This document shows, one piece after another, positions 1 to 5,957 of a stretch of 7,102 nt of DNA. Below the pieces are notes generated by a model. The model did not search any database. It saw only the letters and a program-made list of their open reading frames with translations, and was not told the DNA's origin. A program made the position numbers and the translations under genes. Source of the stretch: an uncultured Lachnospiraceae bacterium (lineage in GTDB: Bacteria > Bacillota > Clostridia > Lachnospirales > Lachnospiraceae); assembly GCA_902783305.1 (NCBI GenBank), contig CACZQU010000020.1, forward strand, positions 1 to 7,102. Reading direction: 5' to 3'. Position 1 is the stretch's first letter. Each line of letters starts with the position of its first letter.

Positions 1-129
1 TGCGGGAACCTGTTTTGCCGGAAGCAGAATCCGTTCATTTTCCGCAGACTCCATGCTTTCCGCGCGATATACACCTATTTTTACTACACGCACCACCTTG
101 AGTGCCTGCCTCTTCCCAACTTCAATCAT
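1..129 (-). CDS. cvfB: CvfB/YitL-like S1-domain RNA-binding protein, N-terminal part only
   Basis: Forty-three codons read leftward from an ATG at 127-129 and stay open to the window edge. The peptide begins MIEVGKRQALKVVRVV, then has GVYRAE and ends ILLPAKQVPA. This is the layout of the first S1-like (OB-fold) module of Firmicutes CvfB/YitL proteins: MIE-G-K, a strand leading to GVYL, and an LLP-K-VP segment. Family members are about 280-300 residues long with several S1-like modules and a C-terminal winged helix; they bind RNA and affect virulence-factor or exoprotein expression in Staphylococcus. The start is chosen because an AAGGGG site (137-142) sits 7 nt upstream and the family begins at this MIE. 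An in-frame TGA lies ten codons upstream, so a longer protein is excluded. The identification rests on 43 residues recalled by pattern, not on a search. The gene points the same way as the arabinoside operon but seems to have its own promoter. Confidence 0.8.
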   Translation of the reverse strand, partial: MIEVGKRQALKVVRVVKIGVYRAESMESAENERILLPAKQVPA

Positions 130-136
130 GAAAACA

Positions 137-142
137 CCCCTT
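137..142 (-). promoter_or_regulatory. Non-canonical ribosome binding site of the cvfB-like gene
   Basis: On the minus strand AAGGGG lies 7 nt before the ATG at 127-129. It is weaker than the AAGGAG/AGGAGG sites used by the other genes here and than the GAGGAG site of the short leader ORF just upstream. That contrast makes translational control in this leader possible (inference). Confidence 0.5.
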
Positions 143-156
143 CAATGTCTCTTTCT

Positions 157-189
157 TCAGTCCTGCAGGAAAACAGGACTGCTCCCCAT
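157..189 (-). CDS. Possible ten-residue leader peptide upstream of cvfB-like gene
   Basis: On the minus strand a GAGGAG site (197-202) is followed by a 7-nt spacer and an ATG at 187-189. The ORF reads MGSSPVFLQD and stops with TGA at 157-159, leaving 27 nt before the cvfB-like start. The ribosome site is the best match to the 16S anti-SD in this leader, better than that of the main gene. Codons 4 to the stop coincide with a perfect 7-bp hairpin (159-180), so a ribosome translating the ORF would open it. The peptide has no run of one amino acid, so classical amino-acid attenuation is not indicated. It is too short to judge by coding statistics and could be a chance SD-ATG pair. Confidence 0.4.
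   Translation of the reverse strand: MGSSPVFLQD
159..180 (-). repeat. Perfect 7-bp inverted repeat in the cvfB leader
   Basis: AGTCCTG at 159-165 pairs exactly with CAGGACT at 174-180 around an 8-nt loop. No T-run follows on either strand, so this is not an intrinsic terminator. It lies inside the short leader ORF, 16 nt before the cvfB-like ribosome site. Confidence 0.6.
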
Positions 190-210
190 ATGATTTCTCC
201 TCACGCAATG

Positions 211-248
211 CTTCACGATCCCTGCCCCCTTCCGGCCGGATCATGAAG
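211..248 (-). repeat. 11-bp stem-loop near the 5' end of the predicted cvfB transcript
   Basis: The arms 211-221 and 238-248 (CTTCACGATCC and GGATCATGAAG on the plus strand) are complementary except at one position. That position is a C/A mismatch on the plus strand but a U-G wobble in minus-strand RNA, so the stem is continuous only in the cvfB transcript. The loop is 16 nt. Its start falls about 10 nt after the predicted transcription start, so it could protect the 5' end or act as a regulatory leader structure. No T-tract follows. Confidence 0.5.
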
Positions 249-264
249 TCTGTACATCCGCTTT

Positions 265-294
265 ATCATACCATAAGTCTTCCGGCGCTGGCAA
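265..294 (-). promoter_or_regulatory. Predicted sigma-A promoter (extended -10) for the cvfB-like gene
   Basis: On the minus strand TTGCCA (289-294, five of six bases of the -35 consensus) is followed after 18 bp by TATGAT (265-270, five of six). A TG sits one base before the -10, which makes an extended -10. The predicted start near 258 gives a leader of about 130 nt that contains two hairpins and the short ORF. The promoter lies downstream of abfA, so the cvfB-like gene need not depend on the arabinoside operon. Confidence 0.6.
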
Positions 295-486
295 GCGTGA
301 CCCAAAAGCAAAGAGAGCCCGCACCTTCCCGCATTCCCCGCTCCCAGAGCGCGGACCGGGAACCTCCTTTGCGGACTCCCTTATGGTCTTTATCCTTTAC
401 TTCTGTACCTCTCCTGCCTTCATTACTTACGGTTCAGAATTTCAGCAGTTCAGGAGTTCAGCCGCTTCATGCCGGCACCGGTACGA
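295..486. other. Spacer after abfA with no supported gene
   Basis: Between the abfA stop and the cvfB promoter I see no credible gene: the open frames on the plus strand have no ribosome site and no recognisable family. No hairpin followed by a T-run is visible on the minus strand, so the end of the arabinoside operon transcript is not marked by an obvious intrinsic terminator. An AAAGGAGG motif at about 366-373 (minus) has no start codon at a usable distance. The one ordered element is the period-8 repeat listed separately. Confidence 0.5.
433..461 (-). repeat. Four CTGAA units at exact 8-bp spacing
   Basis: On the plus strand TTCAG begins at 433, 441, 449 and 457; read on the minus strand this is CTGAA plus three variable bases, four times. 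It starts 25 nt past the abfA stop. The constant spacing suggests a short tandem repeat or a protein or RNA binding array. The units are short and chance cannot be excluded. Confidence 0.4.
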
Positions 487-2010
<1,524 letters not shown>

Positions 2011-2847
2011 TCATCCTTTCACGCCTCCAGCCGTCATTCCTTCGATGAAATACCGCTGGAACATCGCAAACAATACCAGAATCGGAATGATCGCAAAGCA
2101 AGACCCTGCAATCAGAATGTCATAGTTATTTCCGTAAGGTGAAAGCAGACTCTGCAAACCGACCGGAAGGGTTATTTTGGTAATCGAATTCGTCACGATC
2201 ATCGGCCAGAGGAAATTGTTCCAGCTGGACATGCCCTGATAAATACCCATCGCTGCAAAGGATGGTTTCATGAGCGGAATCATGATGCGGAAGAAAATTC
2301 CGTATTCTGTACAGCCGTCCACTCTGGCCGCGTCCAGAAAATCCTTCGGGATACCACTCAGGTACTGCCGGAAAAAGAAGACCAGCATAGGGACGACCAG
2401 GTAGGGCAGAATAATCCCCCACATATTATTGATCAGATGCATCCTTGTGATCAGACGATAGAGAGGAAGCAAAATGACCTCTGTCGGTATCATCATGACC
2501 AGCAGCACACACCCAAAGGCAAGGGTCTTCCCTTTAAACTCATACATGGCAAAGCCATATCCTACGCAGGCGCTCAGGAAAAGCGCCAGCGCTACCTGCA
2601 CCACCGTAATGACCAGACTGTTCCGGTACCAGATAAAATAGTTGTTCTGTCCGCTGAAAAGCATCCGGTACTCATTGAGGCTTGCCGTCGCCCAGTCTAT
2701 ATTGAAATTCAGGCCATAACGCATCAGGTCTGAGCCGGGACGCAGGGAAGAGACAGCCAGAAGAGCAAGGGGAAGCAGAGTTATCACTGTCAGGATCAGG
2801 AAGAAGATCATAAGGAATACTGATGTCGCCGCGCTTTTTCTTTTCAT
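2011..2847 (-). CDS. Sugar ABC transporter permease, MalG/AraQ type
   Basis: This is a 278-residue integral membrane protein of the binding-protein-dependent transport inner-membrane family. Hydrophobic segments at about 9-33, 75-97, 108-130, 143-163, 185-205 and 243-266 give the six spans typical of MalG-like subunits. The EAA loop that docks to the ATPase is at 172-195, reading DAARVDGC and then IPLMKP; Asp replaces the usual first Glu, which is common in this group. The C-terminus IEGMTAGGVKG is characteristic of the MalG-like partner. It should form a heterodimer with the product of the upstream gene, 2 bp away. AAGGAG (2856-2861) lies 8 nt before the ATG and within the 3' end of permease 1, so the two are probably co-translated. 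The association with GH51 suggests arabino-oligosaccharide as cargo; the permease sequence itself does not show specificity. Confidence 0.94.
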   Translation of the reverse strand: MKRKSAATSVFLMIFFLILTVITLLPLALLAVSSLRPGSDLMRYGLNFNIDWATASLNEYRMLFSGQNNYFIWYRNSLVITVVQVALALFLSACVGYGFAMYEFKGKTLAFGCVLLVMMIPTEVILLPLYRLITRMHLINNMWGIILPYLVVPMLVFFFRQYLSGIPKDFLDAARVDGCTEYGIFFRIMIPLMKPSFAAMGIYQGMSSWNNFLWPMIVTNSITKITLPVGLQSLLSPYGNNYDILIAGSCFAIIPILVLFAMFQRYFIEGMTAGGVKG

Positions 2848-2849
2848 CC

Positions 2850-3755
2850 TTATCTCTCCTTTCTGCTGAAGGTACCGTTAAGGGAAAGCTGCCCCACATT
2901 CACTGCCAGAACAATCAGCAGGAAGATCACGCCCACCGCGCTGCCGATACCCAGATTATTCTGCTCAAAGGCCATCCTGTACAGAAAGCCCACCAGCGTC
3001 GTTCCCACATTGTTCGGGGATTTGTTTCCGTTAAACAGCATATAGGATTCTGAGAACATTGCCATTCCGCCGAAGATAGAGATCGTCAGCACATAAACTA
3101 TCGTCGGCTTGAGCAGCGGGATCGTGATATTCCAGAACGCCTGAAGGGAAGAAGCACCGTCAATGGCAGCTGATTCGTACAGATCCTGAGGAATCTGCTG
3201 CAGACCCGACAGATAATACATCATATTGACTCCCGTCCAGCGCCACAGACAGACGAAGAAGAGAACAAGCCATACGGTTTCCGGCTTTCTCAGCCAGATT
3301 AAAGGCCCCTGGCCAAAGACTCCGATCACCTGGTTCATGAAGGATCCTTCCAGTTCCCCGAACATCATCCGGAACACCACGCCGGCGACGACGACCGAGG
3401 TCAGGGCAGGGATAAAGAGGATGCTGCGGAAAGTGGATTTCGCTTTCATCGCTTTCGAATTGAGCATGACAGCCAGTACCAGCGGTATCGGAATCATGAG
3501 CGCGCAGGAGACAATGGTATAAAAGATACTGTTTTTCAGGCTTTTTATAAAAATCGAATTATGGATTACCCGATAATTTTCCAGTCCGATGAACGCCGTG
3601 TTTGCCCCTGCCACCTTCTGGAAGCTCATCAGAATCATGCTGAAAATCGAATAGGCAAAAAATACGACGAAGGTAATAACAAAAGGTGAGATAAAAACAT
3701 AAGGAGCAACCTTCTGGGAATAGAGGAATTTTTTGAAAATACTCTGTTTTTTCAT
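2850..3755 (-). CDS. Sugar ABC transporter permease, MalF/AraP type
   Basis: The protein is 301 residues from the chosen start. Membrane spans are visible at about 17-43, 72-98, 108-131, 159-180, 205-235 and 265-289. The N-terminal pattern KVAPYVFISPFVITFVVFF is typical of the MalF/UgpA-like subunit. The EAA motif at 194-217 (ESAAIDGA, then IPLLKP) is the ATPase contact. The open frame extends 20 codons further to 3815, but that ATG has no ribosome site and the extra residues do not resemble a membrane-protein start. The ATG at 3753-3755 has GAGG 8 nt upstream and begins MKKQSIFKKFLYSQK, as relatives do. This site is the weakest in the operon. The gene follows a 405-bp region containing a terminator, so it is transcribed by read-through from the binding-protein gene, from an internal promoter, or both. 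Confidence 0.92.
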   Translation of the reverse strand: MKKQSIFKKFLYSQKVAPYVFISPFVITFVVFFAYSIFSMILMSFQKVAGANTAFIGLENYRVIHNSIFIKSLKNSIFYTIVSCALMIPIPLVLAVMLNSKAMKAKSTFRSILFIPALTSVVVAGVVFRMMFGELEGSFMNQVIGVFGQGPLIWLRKPETVWLVLFFVCLWRWTGVNMMYYLSGLQQIPQDLYESAAIDGASSLQAFWNITIPLLKPTIVYVLTISIFGGMAMFSESYMLFNGNKSPNNVGTTLVGFLYRMAFEQNNLGIGSAVGVIFLLIVLAVNVGQLSLNGTFSRKER

Positions 3756-3794
3756 CAATCCAGCCTCATTAGAATTTATCCGTACCGGACATCC

Positions 3795-3809
3795 GTCTTC
3801 CGGGAAGAC
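3795..3809. repeat. Short perfect hairpin ahead of permease 1
   Basis: GTCTTC (3795-3800) and GAAGAC (3804-3809) form a 6-bp stem with a CGG loop, 39 nt before the permease 1 start. In the transcript it would sit just downstream of the predicted internal -10. No T-run follows. Confidence 0.45.
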
Positions 3810-3813
3810 CGGC

Positions 3814-3819
3814 ATTATA
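3814..3819 (-). promoter_or_regulatory. Perfect TATAAT -10-like element before the permease genes
   Basis: Minus-strand TATAAT lies about 60 nt before the permease 1 start. The -35 position at 17-18 bp (near 3837-3843) has CGGAAG or GCGGAA, a poor match, and is overlapped by a copy of the GAAGTCATT repeat. It could therefore be an activator-dependent internal promoter that bypasses the upstream terminator. No TG extension is present, so basal activity should be weak. Confidence 0.35.
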
Positions 3820-3830
3820 CGAATTGCACT

Positions 3831-3975
3831 TAATGACTTCCGCAGGCAGGAATTCCGTGCAGCTGCATATACCGCAGCATATCATTACAACCGGCAGTCA
3901 GTTTCGTTCGCGGGTATAGTAAATGACTTCAGGATCAGTTAGTGCGAAGCGCGGAACAATCCACAGAAGTCATTT
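3831..3975. repeat. Three copies of AATGACTTC, two direct and one inverted
   Basis: TAATGACTTC at 3831-3840, AAATGACTTC at 3921-3930 and the inverse GAAGTCATTT at 3966-3975 share a 9-bp core. All lie between the binding-protein terminator and permease 1; I did not notice this core elsewhere in the window by eye. They may be regulator sites or RNA pairing elements. Confidence 0.55.
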
Positions 3976-3981
3976 CGCACT
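3921..3981 (-). repeat. Two interleaved, mutually exclusive inverted repeats
   Basis: AAATGACTTC (3921-3930) pairs perfectly with GAAGTCATTT (3966-3975), 10 bp. AGTGCGAA (3941-3948) pairs perfectly with TTCGCACT (3974-3981), 8 bp. The arms alternate (A, B, A', B') and the right-hand arms share two bases, so the full stems cannot both form except as a trimmed pseudoknot. In the minus-strand transcript this lies about 20 nt after the terminator's T-run. The layout resembles a two-state RNA switch or a set of overlapping operators; no known riboswitch class is recognised. Confidence 0.55.
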
Positions 3982-4000
3982 GCAGCCCTGGAAAAGAGTG

Positions 4001-4039
4001 AAAAAGGGCATCGCACAAGCGTGAAGCCTGCGATGCCCT
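4001..4039 (-). terminator. Intrinsic terminator after the binding-protein gene
   Basis: TGCGATGCCCT (4029-4039) and AGGGCATCGCA (4005-4015) form a perfect 11-bp stem around a 13-nt loop. On the minus strand the stem runs straight into TTTTT (4001-4005) and then a further T-rich stretch to about 3991. On the plus strand no T-run follows, so it acts on operon transcripts only. It lies about 120 nt past the stop of the binding-protein gene and before the permeases. It should terminate part of the transcripts and raise binding-protein mRNA over permease mRNA. Confidence 0.85.
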
Positions 4040-4046
4040 CCTCATC

Positions 4047-4064
4047 TATAAACGTATGTTTATA
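4047..4064. repeat. AT-rich perfect palindrome beside the terminator
   Basis: TATAAAC (4047-4053) and GTTTATA (4058-4064) are exact inverted copies around GTAT. It sits between the binding-protein stop and the terminator. It could be an additional 3' hairpin or a protein-binding dyad. It loosely resembles LacI/GalR-type dyads, but the centre does not fit a catabolite-responsive element. Confidence 0.45.
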
Positions 4065-4160
4065 TCTGACTGAATCCGTTCTGATTCTGATCCTGCAGCC
4101 CGCCGTTTCACAGATTTGAAGGGGATCCGGCCCAGGAACTGTCCGGAAACAGACGGATCC

Positions 4161-5492
4161 TTAGAAGATGATGGAATCCTGCTCGTTCTGAAGCAGTTCA
4201 TTGACATCCTCATCTACGCTCATCTCGAACGCGTTGGAATACGTCGTGGAAACAAGAGTCTGATACGTGGCAGCATACTGTCCGGAAATGTCAGGCGCCG
4301 TCAGCTCTGTGCCGTTTTTCTTCAGGATATCGAAGGGATTGGTCTGGAAATAGCTCAGGAACTTGTTGTCCATGTTTTCCGTAATCGCGGGATCATCCCA
4401 AAGCTCTGTACGGATCGGGTCAAAGCCCAGCTCATTCCACTCATAGGTGCAGCCCTCAGCGGAAAGCTTTGCGAAAGCGAGGAAATCCTTGGCCAGATCT
4501 TCATTTTCCGTACCCTTGATAACGGATGTGCCGGTACCGCCCTGAAGGACAGCGCGGACATCGCCCTCGTTCCAGACAGGCATCTCACAGATGGCAATCT
4601 TGCCCTTGAGATCGCCGCAGTAATCGGTAAATCTTCCCATGTACCACAACGGCATGGTGATGGAAGCGACATCGCCGGCATTGAGATGTCCGTACCACTC
4701 TTCGGTATGGAACCCGCCGCCAGGAGCAATCTCGATCGTGCCGTCGGCAAGCTTGCTGCGGATATACTCGATCACATCCGCGTGTTCCTCGGTTACGAGA
4801 TTCGGATTACCTTCCTCATCCACATACTGCGCATTCTTCTCAAGCATCATCGCCTGCGGCAGGAAAAGGTCTGCGGTCTCAACTGCCGTCATCGGCTTTC
4901 CGGTCGCCTCAAGGACCTTCTGCCCTGCTTCAAAATAATCATCCCAGGTCACAATGTCGTCCGGATTCACTCCGGCTTCCTCGAGCACTTCCATATTGTA
5001 GTACGTCACCGTCTCACCAAGGTGGAAGTCCACACCGTAATAGTTCCCCTCATTGTCGCCGTACATGGAAATACGGCTCATGACAACGTCATTCTCATAG
5101 GGCTCTACCGCATCATTGATCGGGACCAGATATCCATCCTTCAGGAAGGAGCCATAATAGCCAATCTCGATATCCGCCATATCCGGTGCGCCTTCGCCGG
5201 ACTGGCAGGCAATCAGGAGCTTGCTGTGGGTGGAATGAGACTCGCCGTTTGTCACGGTAAGGTTGATCGGACGATCCGGATTCTGTTCATTCCAGACGTC
5301 AGCCATCGTCGTCCAGAACGGAACATGAAGCTCCTGGAATGTCCAGAAGGACATTTCCGTCCCTCCGTCCACGAAGGTGTTTGTCCCCTGCGTGGATCCG
5401 TCCTCAGAAGCATGGGCAATCACTGCGCTTCCTGCCAGGGAGGAAACGAGCATCGCTGTCGTCAGAAAAGCCGCAATTAATTTCTTTTTCAT
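4161..5492 (-). CDS. Extracellular sugar-binding protein of ABC transporter (AraN-like position)
   Basis: This 443-residue family 1 solute-binding protein has a signal peptide: Lys2-4, a hydrophobic core 5-19, and a signal peptidase I type site AHA at 26-28 before Ser29. The mature part shows the expected landmarks: SFWTFQE (48-54), ESHSTHSKLLIACQSGEGAPDMADIE around 84-109, GETVTYYNMEVLEEAGVN (159-176) and TWDDYFEAGQKV (182-193). It binds the sugar outside the membrane and delivers it to the two permeases. Unusually, the lipobox position reads LAGS (19-22) where LAGC would be expected, and there is no other early cysteine, so lipid anchoring looks lost. The start has AAGGAG (5500-5505) 7 nt upstream. 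It is the first gene of the operon and is followed by a terminator, as expected for a product needed in excess. The cargo is inferred from abfA and from gene order shared with B. subtilis araNPQ-abfA. Confidence 0.93.
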   Translation of the reverse strand: MKKKLIAAFLTTAMLVSSLAGSAVIAHASEDGSTQGTNTFVDGGTEMSFWTFQELHVPFWTTMADVWNEQNPDRPINLTVTNGESHSTHSKLLIACQSGEGAPDMADIEIGYYGSFLKDGYLVPINDAVEPYENDVVMSRISMYGDNEGNYYGVDFHLGETVTYYNMEVLEEAGVNPDDIVTWDDYFEAGQKVLEATGKPMTAVETADLFLPQAMMLEKNAQYVDEEGNPNLVTEEHADVIEYIRSKLADGTIEIAPGGGFHTEEWYGHLNAGDVASITMPLWYMGRFTDYCGDLKGKIAICEMPVWNEGDVRAVLQGGTGTSVIKGTENEDLAKDFLAFAKLSAEGCTYEWNELGFDPIRTELWDDPAITENMDNKFLSYFQTNPFDILKKNGTELTAPDISGQYAATYQTLVSTTYSNAFEMSVDEDVNELLQNEQDSIIF

Positions 5493-5499
5493 GAAATCG

Positions 5500-5505
5500 C
5501 TCCTT
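5500..5505 (-). promoter_or_regulatory. Ribosome binding site of the binding-protein gene
   Basis: AAGGAG on the minus strand, 7 nt before the ATG at 5490-5492. It is a strong site that fixes the start at the residue beginning the signal peptide (MKKKLIAAF). Confidence 0.8.
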
Positions 5506-5539
5506 TCTATTATCTCAGGATACGTCTTTAAGGAATACC

Positions 5540-5577
5540 GTATACATCAACGTGATACATACATGTATAGACTATAC
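5540..5577. promoter_or_regulatory. Cluster of palindromes over the operon start site, candidate operator
   Basis: GTATAC (5540-5545), ATACATGTAT (5559-5568) and GTATAG-A-CTATAC (5565-5577) are perfect dyads, the last two overlapping. ATACAT occurs three times on the plus strand (5542, 5555, 5559). The rightmost dyad covers the predicted -10 and the middle one the predicted start site, the usual place for a repressor operator. The sequence is not a clear match to the AraR or CcpA consensus as I know them, and no regulator gene is in the window. Confidence 0.45.
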
Positions 5578-5597
5578 TTTTTTATCGGATTTGTCAA
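5571..5597 (-). promoter_or_regulatory. Predicted promoter of the arabinoside operon
   Basis: Minus-strand TTGACA (5592-5597) is a perfect -35 and TATAGT (5571-5576) matches five of six -10 bases. The spacer is 15 bp, shorter than the 17 bp optimum, and is A-rich. The predicted start near 5564 gives a leader of about 70 nt to the binding-protein ATG. The short spacer and the palindromes over the -10 suggest regulated activity. Confidence 0.6.
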
Positions 5598-5665
5598 TCA
5601 GATTCTTTCCTTTCTCACTCTTATTGTGGGTTTTGACGATAAAATCTTCTGTTGCGGCACAGTTT

Positions 5666-5693
5666 GACCGGTTTTGTGAATGGCAGACCGGTT
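5666..5693. repeat. Direct repeat GACCGGTT, 20 bp apart
   Basis: Identical octamers occupy 5666-5673 and 5686-5693, start-to-start distance 20 bp, about two helical turns. Each contains the palindrome ACCGGT. They lie roughly 70-95 bp upstream of the -35 of the arabinoside operon, a position suited to an activator that binds direct repeats such as an AraC-type protein (inference). Confidence 0.45.
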
Positions 5694-5912
5694 ATTTTTA
5701 CGTCTCACATTTTACAGATTCCTACCTATGTAAAGATCCTGGCCGCCTCATTGCGTTTCCTTCAGAATTGCATTTCATACCATCTGGTGATATACTTGCG
5801 GGAACAACTGATCATTCTTTTTCCTTATGACGGTGCAGCATATGAAGATTCAGACCAGCAGGATGCATGAGTAGTCTGTTAACCGTGTCTTATTTCCACA
5901 AATGTTTTACAA

Positions 5913-5934
5913 GGTATCTGTACAGAAAGATACC
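5913..5934. repeat. Dyad GGTATC/GATACC just before the amidohydrolase
   Basis: The perfect 6-bp arms 5913-5918 and 5929-5934 surround a 10-nt loop and end 11 nt before the ribosome site. It may be an operator or a leader hairpin. GTAT/ATAC half-sites also occur in the divergent operator cluster, so a shared regulator is conceivable. Confidence 0.4.
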
Positions 5935-5957
5935 GGATCCCCCAGAAAGGCCGTTCC

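Larger units (their letters stand above)
5598..5957. other. AT-rich divergent intergenic region without a supported gene
   Basis: Besides the direct repeat at 5666-5693 and the dyad at 5913-5934, I see no gene here. Two overlapping plus-strand frames of 70-90 codons (5552-5830 and 5652-5870) have no ribosome site and no family resemblance, and the minus strand is broken by stops. No convincing plus-strand promoter for the amidohydrolase was found: the best pair, TTTCCA/TATCTG around 5894-5921, is weak. A decayed gene is possible but not shown. Confidence 0.45.

Noticed and set aside
159..180. Hairpin considered as terminator of the arabinoside operon
   Set aside because: Perfect stem but no T-run on the minus strand, and it lies downstream of a good cvfB promoter.
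3756..3815. 20-codon N-terminal extension of permease 1
   Set aside because: The upstream ATG has no ribosome site, and the extension overlaps the hairpin and TATAAT element. The inner ATG with GAGG gives the normal family N-terminus.
4123..4160. GGATCCG/CGGATCC inverted repeat next to the binding-protein stop
   Set aside because: Seven-bp arms 24 nt apart that each contain the self-complementary GGATCC; likely chance and without further context.
4116..5480. 454-codon open frame on the plus strand
   Set aside because: Same codon-register mirror of the binding-protein gene, explained by the scarcity of TTA, CTA and TCA codons there. Its peptide is rich in His and Arg as expected of an antisense artefact.
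5545..5560. Possible CcpA cre site around the central CG in the operon leader
   Set aside because: The arms around the CG do not fit the TG-N-AANCG-NT pattern and symmetry breaks one base from the centre.
5552..5870. Plus-strand frames that might be a regulator remnant
   Set aside because: The peptides show no helix-turn-helix or cupin motif, the two frames overlap, and there is no ribosome site. A decayed AraC-type gene was considered but nothing supports it.
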